Positions 24,649-33,733 of a DNA stretch of 64,000 nt are shown piece by piece. Numbering within the stretch: the stretch's first letter is position 1; every line of letters begins with the position of its first letter. Location: the NCBI RefSeq assembly GCF_009769385.1, contig NZ_VKAB01000023.1:146935-210934 (forward strand), given 5' to 3'. The notes beneath the pieces were generated by a model that ran no database searches, had not been told where the DNA came from, and was given only the letters and a program-made list of their open reading frames with translations. Source of the DNA: Saccharothrix deserti (lineage in GTDB: Bacteria > Actinomycetota > Actinomycetes > Mycobacteriales > Pseudonocardiaceae). A program made the translations under genes and the position numbers.

Positions 24649-27600
24649 TCAGCCGGCGCGGGGGATGTGCAACGGACCAAGTGCCAGCACCGCGCGGAAT
24701 TCCTTCGGCGGCACCGGACGTGAGAACAGCCAGCCCTGGTAGGCGTCGACGCCGACCCCGCGCAGCACGTGGAACTGGGTGGCGGTCTCCACGCCCTCCG
24801 CCACGCACTTGCGGCCCATCGCGCGGGCCATGTCGACCACGGCCTTGGCGACGGCGAAGTCGGAGGAGTCGTTGCCCACACCGGAGACGAACCGGCGGTC
24901 CACCTTGATGATCTGCGCCGGGAGGTCCTTGAGCCGGGCCAGCGACGAGTAGCCGGTGCCGAAGTCGTCCACCGCGAACCGGATGCCCCGGTCCACCAGC
25001 TCGTCCATCGTCTGGCGCACCCGTGACGGCAGGTCGACCAGCGCGGTCTCGACCAGCTCCAGCACCACGCGGTCCCACGGGATGCCAGCCTCGGCGATCG
25101 CGTCGGCCACGATGTCCACGAACTCCGGGTCGCCCGGCACCAGACCGGCCAGGTTCACCGCGACCGACACCGGCTGACCGCCCGGCTCCGGCCAGGTCGA
25201 GGCCTCCTTCAACGCCGTGCGCAGCACCCACCGGTCCAGTTCGCGCAGGAGGTCGCCCTGCTCGGCGACGGGCAGGAAGATGTCCGGCGGCAGCAGGCCG
25301 CGGTCCGGGTGCGGCCAGCGCACCAGCGCCTCCGCGGTCTGCACCGCACCGTCCACCCCGACCACCGGCTGGAAGTGCAGCGTGAGCCCGTCGTGCGCCA
25401 ACGCGTCCCGCAGCTGGCCTTCCAGGTGCACCTGCCGGTCGGCCGACGCGATCAACGCCGCGCTGGCCAGCGACACCCGGCCCGCGCCCGAGCGCTTCGC
25501 CTCGAACATCGCCGCGTCGGCGAACCGCAGCAGGTCGTTGCCGGTGGCGCGGGACCCGTTCGGCACGGCCGCGCCGATCGACGCGGACACCCGGACCAGC
25601 TGGCCGTGCACCGGCACCGCCGTGCGCAGCAGCCCGGCGACCTTGGTGGCCAGCGCGTCCACGCCGCCGACCTTGTCGATGTTCTCGCAGATGATCACGT
25701 ACTCGTCACCGGACAACCGGGCCGCCGTGCAGCCCTCCGGCAGACCACCTTCCAGCCGCCGCGCCAACGCCACCAGCAGCTCGTCGCCCGCGTCGTGGCC
25801 CAGCGAGTCGTTGACCCGCTTGAAGTTGTCGATGTCGCAGAACAGCACCGCGACCTTGGACCGGTCCGGCGACTCCAGCAGCCCGCCCAGCATCTCCTTG
25901 ACCAGCGCACGGTTCGGCAGACCGGTCAGCTCGTCGTGCGTGGCCTGGTGGCGCAACGCCTCGGCGGTGCGACGGCGCTCGGTGATGTCCTGGAACACGA
26001 TCAGCCAGAACCGGCGGCCGTCGTCCTGCACGGACAGCGCGATGTGCAGCTCGCAGTACACCTGCACGCCGTCGCGGCGGACCAGGATGCGCTGCGGGAT
26101 CTTGTGCGTGCGCTCGGCGTCCGGCGCGGACATGCCGCTCACCGACGGCAGCGGGTTACCGCTGTCGTCCGGGTGGGTGAGCTGGCTCGCGGTCATGCCG
26201 CGCAGCTGCTCCAGGTCCATGCCGAGCAGGTCGCACAGCGCGTCGTTCGCGTCGACCAGCCGCTCGCCCTCGTCGAACAGGCCGATGCCGACCGGCGTCA
26301 GCGACACCAGGTCGGCGAAGCGCTGGCTGGACCGTTTCATCCTCGTCTCGGCGGCGCGCTGCTCGGTGATGTCCTGCGCGGTGCCGACCGCGAGCGGGCG
26401 GCCGTCCGGGCCCTTGACCACGACGCCGTAGCTGCGGAACACGCGCACCTTGCCGTCGCGGCGCACGATCCGGTGCTCCAGCTGGATCGGCACCTCTTCG
26501 GTCGCCAGCTGCTGCCACAGGTCGTCCACCCAGGCGCGGTCCTCGGGGTGCACCAGGTCGAGGTAGGTCTGGTAGCGGGTGTGCTCCTCGCGCGGCACGC
26601 CGAACAGGGTGGCCAGCATGTCCGACCACACCACGTCGCCGGTCTGCAGGTTCCACTCCCAGACGCCGAGCTGCGCGGCCTTCTGCGCGTCGGCGAGCCG
26701 GCGGCGGTCGTCGCGCAGCTGCCGTTCCAGCGCACGGGCCTCGGTGACGTCCTGGACGGTGCCGTGCAGCCGGCTGATCTTGCCGCCCTCGAACTCGGCC
26801 CGCGCCCGGCACACGTAGACGCGCTCGCCGAGCTCGCTGCGCACCTCGGCCTCGATCGTCCTGCCGTCCTGAGCGTGCAGGAGCCGACGCCGCAGGTCCT
26901 TCAGCGCGCCCAGGTCCTCCGGGTGCACGCCGTACAGCAGGTCGTCGCCCGGGACGACGCCCAGCTCGGCGTACATCTCCAGCAGCACCTCGCTGCGGTG
27001 CACGGCGCCGGACGCGATCTCGTAGCTCCAACTGCCCATGCGCGCGATGCGCTGCGCCTCCAGCAGCCGGGCGCGTTCGGTCTCCAGGGCGCGGTCGAAG
27101 CGCCGCTGGTCGGTGATGTCGCGGATGTAGCCGGTGATGAGCTGGGTCCGGCCGTCGGATCTCAGCTTCGCCTCGGCGACGCCGCGTATCCAGCGCAGTT
27201 GCCCGTCGGGCCGGGTGATGCGGTAGACGATGTCGATCGGGTTGCCGTCGAGTTCGCGGTTCGCCCAGTAGCTGGCGACCATCTCGTAGTCGTCGGGGTG
27301 GACGACGGCGAGCACGGCCTGCGCGCCGGGGACGACCTCGCCGGGCTTCATGCCCAGCATCTCGTAGTGCGACTCGGACCACACCGTGACGCCGGTGTCC
27401 GGGTCGTACTCCCACGAGCCGATCTGGGCGACCCGTTGCACGGTGCGCAGCCTGCGCTGCTCGTCGCGCAGGTCTTCGGCGGCCTGGGCGAGGTCGGAGA
27501 CGTCGATCATCAGCACGGCGTGCAGACCGGTGCCGGGCACCAGCGTGCGCACCACGCGGACCGGCAGCAACGTGCCGTCGGCCTGGTGCAGGCGGAGGTC

Positions 27601-27828
27601 GTCGGGGGCGCCGAGCAGCAGCTCGCCGAGAGACCTGCCGATGAGGTCGTCAGCCGATCGGGCCTTGGTCAACTCCACCGCGGCGGGGCTGGCCCGCATG
27701 ACGACGCCCTTGGGGTCGCACAGCAGTGAGGGCGCCTCGGGCAGCGCCATTCCGTCCAGCGCCACGTCGCCGTTCTGCGGACGCGCCGGGTCGAGCACCA
27801 CAGGAGCACGTCCAACCCGCTTGGGCAC
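24649..27828 (-). CDS. multi-PAS GGDEF-EAL cyclic-di-GMP signalling protein
   Basis: A 1059-residue soluble sensor: about five tandem PAS domains (residues 25-630, with repeated V-H-P-E-D/H-P-D-D and Q-D-I-T-E-R endings), a diguanylate cyclase domain (about 635-795) and an EAL phosphodiesterase domain (about 810-1050). The cyclase signature is S-G-D-E-Y instead of G-G-D-E-F, which keeps the catalytic Asp-Glu. The EAL domain keeps E-A-L-V-R-W, the E-L-V-E-T glutamate, D-D-F-G-T-G-Y and A-E-G-V-E-T, so it may be bifunctional. No membrane helices are visible. GTG start with GGTGGGA upstream. Confidence 0.93.
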   Translation of the reverse strand: MPKRVGRAPVVLDPARPQNGDVALDGMALPEAPSLLCDPKGVVMRASPAAVELTKARSADDLIGRSLGELLLGAPDDLRLHQADGTLLPVRVVRTLVPGTGLHAVLMIDVSDLAQAAEDLRDEQRRLRTVQRVAQIGSWEYDPDTGVTVWSESHYEMLGMKPGEVVPGAQAVLAVVHPDDYEMVASYWANRELDGNPIDIVYRITRPDGQLRWIRGVAEAKLRSDGRTQLITGYIRDITDQRRFDRALETERARLLEAQRIARMGSWSYEIASGAVHRSEVLLEMYAELGVVPGDDLLYGVHPEDLGALKDLRRRLLHAQDGRTIEAEVRSELGERVYVCRARAEFEGGKISRLHGTVQDVTEARALERQLRDDRRRLADAQKAAQLGVWEWNLQTGDVVWSDMLATLFGVPREEHTRYQTYLDLVHPEDRAWVDDLWQQLATEEVPIQLEHRIVRRDGKVRVFRSYGVVVKGPDGRPLAVGTAQDITEQRAAETRMKRSSQRFADLVSLTPVGIGLFDEGERLVDANDALCDLLGMDLEQLRGMTASQLTHPDDSGNPLPSVSGMSAPDAERTHKIPQRILVRRDGVQVYCELHIALSVQDDGRRFWLIVFQDITERRRTAEALRHQATHDELTGLPNRALVKEMLGGLLESPDRSKVAVLFCDIDNFKRVNDSLGHDAGDELLVALARRLEGGLPEGCTAARLSGDEYVIICENIDKVGGVDALATKVAGLLRTAVPVHGQLVRVSASIGAAVPNGSRATGNDLLRFADAAMFEAKRSGAGRVSLASAALIASADRQVHLEGQLRDALAHDGLTLHFQPVVGVDGAVQTAEALVRWPHPDRGLLPPDIFLPVAEQGDLLRELDRWVLRTALKEASTWPEPGGQPVSVAVNLAGLVPGDPEFVDIVADAIAEAGIPWDRVVLELVETALVDLPSRVRQTMDELVDRGIRFAVDDFGTGYSSLARLKDLPAQIIKVDRRFVSGVGNDSSDFAVAKAVVDMARAMGRKCVAEGVETATQFHVLRGVGVDAYQGWLFSRPVPPKEFRAVLALGPLHIPRAG

Positions 27829-27899
27829 GGTCCCACCTTCCCGTGTCTACGGCAGGGATGACCGGCCCGACCGCACCCGACAGCGGCCCCTCGTGGGGC

Positions 27900-28007
27900 G
27901 TCCCTCTCCACGGGCAATATTCACCCGAGGAGAGGGACGTTATCGCTTCGGAGCGTCATCGCCCACCCCTCAACGGGCTAACGAAACAAGACGTTAGTGG
28001 TTTCGTT
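27900..28007. promoter_or_regulatory. two hairpins in the leader between malic enzyme and the GGDEF-EAL gene
   Basis: GTCCCTCTCC (27900-27909) pairs with GGAGAGGGAC (27929-27938), with an inner CGGG/CCCG stem. AACGAAAC (27980-27987) pairs with GTTTCGTT (28000-28007), while CTAACG (27978-27983) can pair instead with CGTTAG (27992-27997). The 235-bp gap has no gene. The structures could be the malic enzyme terminator plus a structured leader of the downstream signalling gene. Confidence 0.4.
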
Positions 28008-28063
28008 GCCTGTCGACGGGTACGGACGGATGCGGCCGGAGCTCTCCCAACTCCGACTGGAAG

Positions 28064-29284
28064 TCAGGCTACTCCGTCCTGACGAGCTGCCAAGGCCACG
28101 GCCGCGGCCACTTCCGGGCCGACCCGCGGGTCGAGGGCGCTCGGCACGATCCGGTCGACCGCGAGATCGTCCGCGGCGACCGCGGCGATGGCCTCGGCGG
28201 CGGCGAGCTTCATGCCCTCGGTGATCTTCTTGGCGCCCGCGTCCAGCGCGCCGCGGAAGATGCCGGGGAACGCGAGCACGTTGTTGATCTGGTTGGGGAA
28301 GTCGCTGCGGCCGGTGGCGACCACGGCGGCGTGCCGTCCGGCGACCTCCGGGTGCACCTCGGGGTCGGGGTTGGACAGCGCGAACACGATCGAGTCGTCG
28401 GCCATGCTCGCGATCAGCTCTTCCGGCACCTTGGACGACGAGACGCCGACGAACACGTCCGCGCCGCGCAGCGCCTCGGCGATGCCGCCGCGCAGGCCGC
28501 TGCCGTTGGTGACCTCCGCCAGCTGGGCCTTCACCGGGTTCAGCCCGTCCCGGCCCGCGTGCACGATGCCGCGCGAGTCGACCACGGTGACCTCGCCGAT
28601 GCCCGCGGCCAGCAGGATCTTCGCGCAGGCCACACCCGCCGCGCCCGCGCCGGAGATGACCACGCGCTGGTTGCCGACGTCCTTGCCGAGCACGGTGTTC
28701 GCGCCGCGCAGCGCGGCCAGCACCACGACCGCCGTGCCGTGCTGGTCGTCGTGCATGACGGGCACGTCCAGGGCCTCGATGAGCCGGGCCTCCAGCTCGA
28801 AGCAGCGCGGCGCGGCGACGTCCTCCAGGTTGACCGCGCCGAACGACGGGCGCAGCCGGACCAGCGTCTCCACGATCTCGTCCACGTCCGTGGTGTTCAG
28901 CACCAGTGGGATGGAGTCGAGGCCGCCGAAGGTCTTGAACAGCGCCGCCTTGCCCTCCATCACCGGCAGCGACGCGCTCGGGCCGATGTCGCCGAGGCCG
29001 AGCACCGCCGTGCCGTCGCTGACCACCGCGACCAGGCGGTGCGCCCAGGTGTACTTCGCGGCGAGGCTCGGGTCGTCGGCGATGGCGCGGCTGACCCTGG
29101 CCACACCGGGCGTGTAGGCGATGGACAGCGCGCGTGGGTCGGCCAGCGACGCCGTCGCGGCGACGCTCAGCTTGCCGCCCTCGTGCGCGCGGAAGATCTC
29201 TTCGTCGCTCAATTCGGTGGCCGCCGACCGTGTCGGATCCATCTGCGTCGGATTCGCCTGGGGTGGGTCGTTCAATGCCGTCAC
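28064..29284 (-). CDS. malic enzyme (malate dehydrogenase, oxaloacetate-decarboxylating)
   Basis: A 406-residue short-type bacterial malic enzyme that converts malate to pyruvate and CO2. It shows the catalytic tyrosine segment I-A-Y-T-P-G-V-A (about residue 57), the lysine in M-E-G-K-A-A-L-F, metal ligands in M-H-D-D-Q-H-G-T-A and a Rossmann G-A-G-A-A-G-V-A. The residue after the second NAD strand (V-V-D-S-R-G) is acidic and suggests NAD+ rather than NADP+. GTG at 29284 follows an AGGAGGGAC ribosome binding site; the first 20 residues are a variable extension. Confidence 0.94.
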   Translation of the reverse strand: MTALNDPPQANPTQMDPTRSAATELSDEEIFRAHEGGKLSVAATASLADPRALSIAYTPGVARVSRAIADDPSLAAKYTWAHRLVAVVSDGTAVLGLGDIGPSASLPVMEGKAALFKTFGGLDSIPLVLNTTDVDEIVETLVRLRPSFGAVNLEDVAAPRCFELEARLIEALDVPVMHDDQHGTAVVVLAALRGANTVLGKDVGNQRVVISGAGAAGVACAKILLAAGIGEVTVVDSRGIVHAGRDGLNPVKAQLAEVTNGSGLRGGIAEALRGADVFVGVSSSKVPEELIASMADDSIVFALSNPDPEVHPEVAGRHAAVVATGRSDFPNQINNVLAFPGIFRGALDAGAKKITEGMKLAAAEAIAAVAADDLAVDRIVPSALDPRVGPEVAAAVALAARQDGVA

Positions 29285-29574
29285 GAAAGTGTCCCTCCTG
29301 CGGTGCGCGATACCTGCGGCGCACCGGGACCGGCGTTGTCACGCGGGTCGACGGGGCCTGGCTGCCGGGCTCGTCCACGCGGTCTGCGCGGCGGCCCTGG
29401 GGGTGGTGTGCCGGCAAGCATGGCAGTGTCGCCGGCGGCTGTCTGCGGTGGGGATCACAGTTTTTCCGCAGGTCAGAGGCGGTGTCACAGAACGTACGTC
29501 CGGTTTTCTGGACCGACCGGTCAGTTTCCGCAGGCAGGATCGGTCAAGACCGACCGGGTTCTAGTGTGTTGGCC

Positions 29575-30168
29575 ATGCGGTTTCGTGAGCTGAAAATTTC
29601 CGGCGCTTTCGAGTTCACCCCTTCGGTGTTCCCGGACGACCGCGGCCTGTTCGTGGCGCCGTACCAGGAGGCGGTGTTCGTCGAAGCCGTCGGTCACCCG
29701 CTGCGGGTCGCCCAGACCAACCACAGTGAGTCCAGGCGGGGCGTGGTGCGCGGGCTGCACTTCGCCGACACGCCGCCCGGACAGGCCAAGTACGTGCACT
29801 GCCCGCGCGGGCGGATGCTGGACGTGGTGGTCGACCTGCGCGTGGGCTCGCCGACGTTCGGCGAGTGGGAAGCCGTGGAGGTGTCGGCGGAGACGTTCAA
29901 CTCCGTGTACCTGGCCGAGGGGTTGGGCCACGCGCTGATGGCGTTGGAGGACGGCACGGTCGCGTCGTACCTGTGTTCGGAGGGGTTCAACCCGAAGGCG
30001 GAACACGGGCTGCACCCGTTGTCGATGGACCTGCCGTGGCCGACCGACGTGACGCCGCTGCTGTCGCCGAAGGACGCCGCCGCGCCGTCGTTCGCGGAGG
30101 CGCGGGACTCCGGACTGCTGCCGTCGTACGACGAGTGCGTGGACTGGTACGCGAAGCTGCGCTCCTAG
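29575..30168 (+). CDS. dTDP-4-dehydrorhamnose 3,5-epimerase (RmlC) family protein
   Basis: A 197-residue cupin. Visible are F-P-D-D-R-G-L-F near residue 20, Q-T-N-H-S-E-S, the catalytic base R-G-L-H-F (about 62), M-L-D-V-V-V-D-L-R with the Asp of the catalytic dyad and V-Y-L-A-E-G-L-G-H-A. Length matches RmlC. It stands alone without other rhamnose genes, so it could be a housekeeping RmlC or a 3- or 5-epimerase for a natural-product deoxysugar. ATG at 29575; a frame-open region upstream is ignored because the family alignment starts at M-x-x-R-E-L. Confidence 0.87.
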   Translation: MRFRELKISGAFEFTPSVFPDDRGLFVAPYQEAVFVEAVGHPLRVAQTNHSESRRGVVRGLHFADTPPGQAKYVHCPRGRMLDVVVDLRVGSPTFGEWEAVEVSAETFNSVYLAEGLGHALMALEDGTVASYLCSEGFNPKAEHGLHPLSMDLPWPTDVTPLLSPKDAAAPSFAEARDSGLLPSYDECVDWYAKLRS

Positions 30169-30180
30169 AGCCGTCGACCA

Positions 30181-30219
30181 GAGCAGGCGGGGGCGCGGCT
30201 AGAGCAGGCGGGGGCGCGG
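30181..30219. repeat. 21-bp tandem duplication at the 3' end of sodX
   Basis: An 18-bp block (30181-30198) is repeated at 30202-30219, giving a 21-bp period. The second copy encodes the last residues of the signal-peptidase-like gene on the minus strand; the first copy lies just past its stop. Confidence 0.8.
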
Positions 30220-30510
30220 CCAGAGGCGGATGCGGATCACCCCCAGCACCTCGGCCGACCCCAGCGTGCGGGAGTCGGTGGAGGCGAACTCGTTGTCGCC
30301 CTCGACGTGCCAGCCCTCGCCGTCCCGCCGCACGGCCCGCTTGACCGACAGCTGATCCGGCCTGGCCTGCCACCTGACCAGCACGAGATCGTTCGGCTTG
30401 GGCGGCTTCCCGTAGTTGACCAAGACCACGTCACCCGTCCGGAGGGTCGGGACCATCGAGGGTCCGACCACCCGAACCAGCGGCAACGGGTTGGCTTCCG
30501 GCCGTGCCAA
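30199..30510 (-). CDS. sodX: nickel-type superoxide dismutase maturation protease (S26 family)
   Basis: A 103-residue S26 signal-peptidase-like protease without an N-terminal membrane anchor. The catalytic serine is in G-P-S-M-V-P-T-L (residues 16-23) and the lysine in S-V-K-R-A-V (about 55-60), followed by G-D-N as in signal peptidases. It is predicted to remove the leader of NiSOD so that His1 and Cys2 become the nickel hook. It starts at TTG 30510, supported by a perfect GGAGGTGA six bases upstream. It is divergent from sodN across 78 bp, rather than downstream of it. Confidence 0.85.
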   Translation of the reverse strand: MARPEANPLPLVRVVGPSMVPTLRTGDVVLVNYGKPPKPNDLVLVRWQARPDQLSVKRAVRRDGEGWHVEGDNEFASTDSRTLGSAEVLGVIRIRLWPRPRLL

Positions 30511-30588
30511 CGATCACCTCCAACTGCTCGGCGCGAGCCCCCGGAGTAGGGTTCGTCACGTCGGAGCATCCACTGTCAGGGAGGAAAG

Positions 30589-31008
30589 ATGCGACTTCTG
30601 TCGCGCATCCGTTCACTCCGCCGCCCACTCCTGGAGGCCACCGCTCACTGCGACCTCCCGTGCGGTGTGTACGACCCGGCTCAGGCCCGGATCGAGGCTG
30701 AGTCGGTCAAGGCGATTCAGGAGAAGTACCAGGCGAACGAGGACCCCGAGTTCCGCGAGCGCGCCGTGCTGATCAAGGAACAGCGCAGCGAGCTCGTCAA
30801 GCACCACCTCTGGGTGCTGTGGACCGACTACTTCAAGCCGCCGCACTTCGAGAAGTACCCCGAGCTGCACGACCTCTTCAACCGCGCCACCAAGGCCGCG
30901 GGCGCGGCGGGCACGAAGGGCACCATGGACCCGGCCAAGGGCCAGGAACTGCTCGACCTGATCGCCCAGATCGACAAGATCTTCTGGGAGACCAAGGCCG
31001 CGGCCTGA
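30589..31008 (+). CDS. sodN: nickel-containing superoxide dismutase
   Basis: A 139-residue precursor. After a 19-residue leader the mature enzyme begins H20-C-D-L-P-C-G-V-Y-D-P, the nickel hook in which His1, Cys2 and Cys6 bind Ni; the rest is the four-helix bundle typical of SodN. It dismutates superoxide in the cytoplasm. The ribosome binding site is GGGAGGAAAG. A maturation protease gene lies divergently at 30510. The leader is basic and non-hydrophobic, consistent with processing by the cytosolic SodX rather than export. Confidence 0.97.
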   Translation: MRLLSRIRSLRRPLLEATAHCDLPCGVYDPAQARIEAESVKAIQEKYQANEDPEFRERAVLIKEQRSELVKHHLWVLWTDYFKPPHFEKYPELHDLFNRATKAAGAAGTKGTMDPAKGQELLDLIAQIDKIFWETKAAA

Positions 31009-31024
31009 TCACCTGCTCCAAACG

Positions 31025-31065
31025 CGACGCTGACCAGCGGAAACGAATTCCACTGGTCAGCGTCG
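31025..31065. terminator. terminator after sodN
   Basis: A 13-bp perfect stem (31025-31037 with 31053-31065) encloses a 15-nt loop that can itself form GGAA/TTCC, and is followed by TTCT. It begins 17 bp after the sodN stop. Confidence 0.8.
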
Positions 31066-31114
31066 TTCTGCATCTTCCGCCGCGGGAGCGATAGGACGGG
31101 TTTCCGACGGCGTG

Positions 31115-31327
31115 TTACGGGCCGGGGCAGGACGGTGGCGCCTTCAGCGGCGCGCCTTGCTTGTCACCGGGGCCCGAGTTGCCGGGTCCTCCGCCGACGT
31201 TGCTCTGACCAGGGCTGCACTGCTTGTCGCCCGCTCCCGGCGGGGCGGCGACGGCGGTTCCGGTGGCTGCGGCGGTTGCGAACGCCACGGCCGCGATCAA
31301 GGTGAGAATTTGCGGATCATCTTTCAT
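31115..31327 (-). CDS. small secreted glycine/proline-rich peptide
   Basis: A 70-residue reading frame with a hydrophobic Ala-rich stretch (about residues 8-27) ending A-V-A-A, a credible signal peptide, then a short Gly/Pro-rich mature part with two cysteines and the repeated G-D-K-Q motif. GGG lies immediately before the ATG but the ribosome binding site is weak. No family is recognised. The region also has open frames on the other strand, so the call is tentative. Confidence 0.45.
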   Translation of the reverse strand: MKDDPQILTLIAAVAFATAAATGTAVAAPPGAGDKQCSPGQSNVGGGPGNSGPGDKQGAPLKAPPSCPGP

Positions 31328-31536
31328 CCCACATTTCGCATTGGGGATCTTTTCCGGGACAGATGCCCCACGCGGGCGACGTTACGCCGTACAGCCGAAC
31401 CTGCCAGGGCCTTTCGACCCCTCAACTATTGCCGACACTTCGACAAAGGTGATCTTTCCTCACAGTGCGGCGGTTCACACCCAACGGTTCGGGCTGTCGG
31501 CCGGTGTTCGAGCTTGTCGGCACTACCATCGAAACC

Positions 31537-32142
31537 GTGATCTCACACGTCTACCTGCTCCGGCACGGTCAAACCGAGTGGTCCGAGAGTGGGCGGCACA
31601 CCGGGGTGACCGATGTTCCGTTGACCGAGACCGGTGTGCAGCAGGCTCGGCGCGCCGGCGCCGTGTTGGCCCGGCTGCGCGGCACCGACCTTCCCCCCGC
31701 GCTGGTGCTGTCCAGCCCGCGGCAGCGTGCTTGGCGGACGGCCGAGTTGGCCGGGCTGCACGACGTCGAGCAGACCGAACAGCTCGGTGAGTGGAATTAC
31801 GGCGACTACGAGGGCCTGACCACGCCGCAGATCCGGGAGACCGACCCCGGCTGGACGGTGTGGAGCCACGCGGTGCCGAACGGTGAGACGCACGACGAGG
31901 TGCACGCGCGCGCCGCCAAGGTGTTGGACCGCGCTCGGCACGCCTTGATGAGCGGTGACGTGGTGCTGGTCGGGCACGGGCACTTCAGCCGCGTGCTGAT
32001 CGCCACCTGGCTGAACCTGCCGCCCAGCGAGGGCGTCCACTTCGGACTGGACCCGGCGGGCACGACGGTGCTCGGCGACGAGCGCGGCGACCCGCAGGTG
32101 CGCCGGCTGAACGTTCCCGCCTGGGACTTCGACGTTGACTGA
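31537..32142 (+). CDS. histidine phosphatase (phosphoglycerate mutase) family protein
   Basis: A 201-residue acid-phosphatase-fold enzyme with the phospho-acceptor L-R-H-G-Q-T-E-W at residues 8-15, the second arginine in S-S-P-R-Q-R-A-W-R-T, the E-W-N-Y-G-D-Y-E-G motif and the second catalytic histidine in V-G-H-G-H-F-S-R. The substrate is unknown; relatives include broad-range sugar-phosphate and nucleotide phosphatases. GTG 31537 is chosen because the family sequence begins there. The acetyltransferase downstream overlaps it by 8 bp. Confidence 0.88.
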   Translation: MISHVYLLRHGQTEWSESGRHTGVTDVPLTETGVQQARRAGAVLARLRGTDLPPALVLSSPRQRAWRTAELAGLHDVEQTEQLGEWNYGDYEGLTTPQIRETDPGWTVWSHAVPNGETHDEVHARAAKVLDRARHALMSGDVVLVGHGHFSRVLIATWLNLPPSEGVHFGLDPAGTTVLGDERGDPQVRRLNVPAWDFDVD

Positions 32143-32632
32143 TCCCCGCATCCGCCGCATCCGTGCAGAGGACGTGCCGGCCGTCGTCGGGCTGGTGGAA
32201 GAACTGGCCGAGTACGAACGCGCCCGGCACGAGTGCCACCTGACCGCCGAGCAGCTGCACGACGCGCTGTTCCGCCCCTCGCCCGCCCTGTTCGGCCACG
32301 TGGCCGAAGTGGACGGTCGGGTCGTCGGGATGGCCTTGTGGTTCCTCAACTTCTCCACCTGGCGCGGCACCCACGGCATCTACCTCGAAGACCTCTACGT
32401 CCAGCCGTCGCAACGCGGCAGCGGCCTCGGCCGGGCGCTCCTGCAAGCGCTTGCGGAGGAGTGCGTCGCGCGCGGCTACGCGCGGTTGGAGTGGTGGGTG
32501 CTCGACTGGAACGCGCCGGCGATCGGCTTCTACAAGTCGCTCGGCGCGCTGCCGATGGACGAGTGGACCGTCTTCCGGCTCACCGACGACTCCCTCACCC
32601 GACTGGGCTCGCCACTGGAGCAGGGCGACTGA
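32135..32632 (+). CDS. GNAT acetyltransferase, diamine/spermidine acetyltransferase-like
   Basis: A 165-residue GNAT protein with acetyl-CoA-binding motif Q-R-G-S-G-L-G-R-A-L-L (about 85-95). The stretch F-S-T-W-R-G-T-H-G-I-Y-L-E-D-L-Y-V and the C-terminal W-N-x-x-A-I-G-F-Y-K-S-L-G-A resemble SAT1-type diamine N-acetyltransferases, so polyamines are possible substrates; this is similarity only. Start is TTG 32135 overlapping the phosphatase stop by 8 bp. Confidence 0.82.
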   Translation: MTDPRIRRIRAEDVPAVVGLVEELAEYERARHECHLTAEQLHDALFRPSPALFGHVAEVDGRVVGMALWFLNFSTWRGTHGIYLEDLYVQPSQRGSGLGRALLQALAEECVARGYARLEWWVLDWNAPAIGFYKSLGALPMDEWTVFRLTDDSLTRLGSPLEQGD

Positions 32633-32850
32633 CGGCGGTCCGCCGGATCAGGACGACCAGCAGCTCCCGGGCGGCCAGAATGACGATCTCCTAGGCGAAC
32701 GCCACCCCGCCGGCACCTGGTGCGGCGGGAGCCTGATCCCGGTGACCGCAGGCGCGTGGTGATCAGCGCGATCCCCGGCGCGTTCGGACAGGTCTTCGCG
32801 GACTGGGTGGGTCCGCACGGTCGAGGTGCTGGAGGAGCAGACCCGACTGC

Positions 32851-33663
32851 TCAGCGCTGGACGATCCCTGCCGCCGCCCGCTCCTGGTCGACCGTGATCC
32901 GGTGCACGACGAACGCCAGCGCGGCGGCGGCCACGGCGAGGCACGCCGCGCTCGCCCAGGTCGACCCCAGGTCGAAGCTGACGTAGAAGGACGTCTCGGT
33001 GATCGTCTGCTGGAAGCCGGTCGGCACCGCCAGCACCCAGGCCGCCCACCACACGGCGACGGGCACGGTCACGGTCGCCCGACGCCCCGCCGGCGCACCG
33101 GCCCAGCCGATGTCCAGCACCACCCGCACCGGGATGTACCAGGCCGCGAACGGGATGAACCAGCCGCCGATCTCCCATCCGGGCCCGAACTGGTGCTTGC
33201 CCGCCGCCGCGTTGCGCCGGGCGCGGTAGAGCCAGATCACCAGCACCACGGCGGTCGCGATGAACAGCAGGAAGAACCCGAGATTCGCCAGCGGCGAGAC
33301 CATCATCAGCAGCGCCAACACCGTCTCGACGCCCAGCAGCACGATCAGGACGAGGCGCAACCCCGAGACGTCGTACCACCGCTGCGGCATCGGCGGCCCG
33401 TAAGCCGTCGGATATCCCGGCGGCGCGTATCCCTGAGGCCCCTGAGGCTCGTAACCAGGCGGCCCGTAACCAGGCGCCCCGTAAGGCGACTGCTCCACCG
33501 GCGCCATGTCCGGCATGGCAGGCATGTTCGGCATCACCGGCGACACCTGCGCCACCGGTGGGGTCTGGTACACCGGAGTGGACTGCCGGGCCAGCGCGAC
33601 GCCGCAGCTACGACAGGTCGACACACCGGACAAGATGGGCGTGCCGCAATTAGGACATGTCAT
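32851..33663 (-). CDS. zinc-ribbon and DUF4328-type membrane protein
   Basis: A 270-residue protein. Residues 1-22 form a zinc ribbon (C-P-N-C ... C-R-S-C); residues 25-95 are a Pro/Tyr/Gly-rich linker with P-G-Y-G-P-P-G-Y repeats; residues 100-265 hold about five hydrophobic segments with W-L-Y-R-A-R-R-N and G-W-F-I-P-F-A-A-W-Y-I-P, the hallmark of DUF4328. No biochemical role is known to me. The 218 bp between its end and the acetyltransferase stop contain no convincing gene. Confidence 0.8.
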   Translation of the reverse strand: MTCPNCGTPILSGVSTCRSCGVALARQSTPVYQTPPVAQVSPVMPNMPAMPDMAPVEQSPYGAPGYGPPGYEPQGPQGYAPPGYPTAYGPPMPQRWYDVSGLRLVLIVLLGVETVLALLMMVSPLANLGFFLLFIATAVVLVIWLYRARRNAAAGKHQFGPGWEIGGWFIPFAAWYIPVRVVLDIGWAGAPAGRRATVTVPVAVWWAAWVLAVPTGFQQTITETSFYVSFDLGSTWASAACLAVAAAALAFVVHRITVDQERAAAGIVQR

Positions 33664-33733
33664 GGTGATCCCCCCGCAAGAACCACCGCGAATGCGGTTA
33701 GCGAATCCTAGACCGGGGCACTGACCTGCGAAA

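Noticed and set aside
32633..32850. Possible gene remnant between the acetyltransferase and the DUF4328 gene
   Set aside because: Short frames have no family features and no ribosome binding site; I see nothing supportable there.
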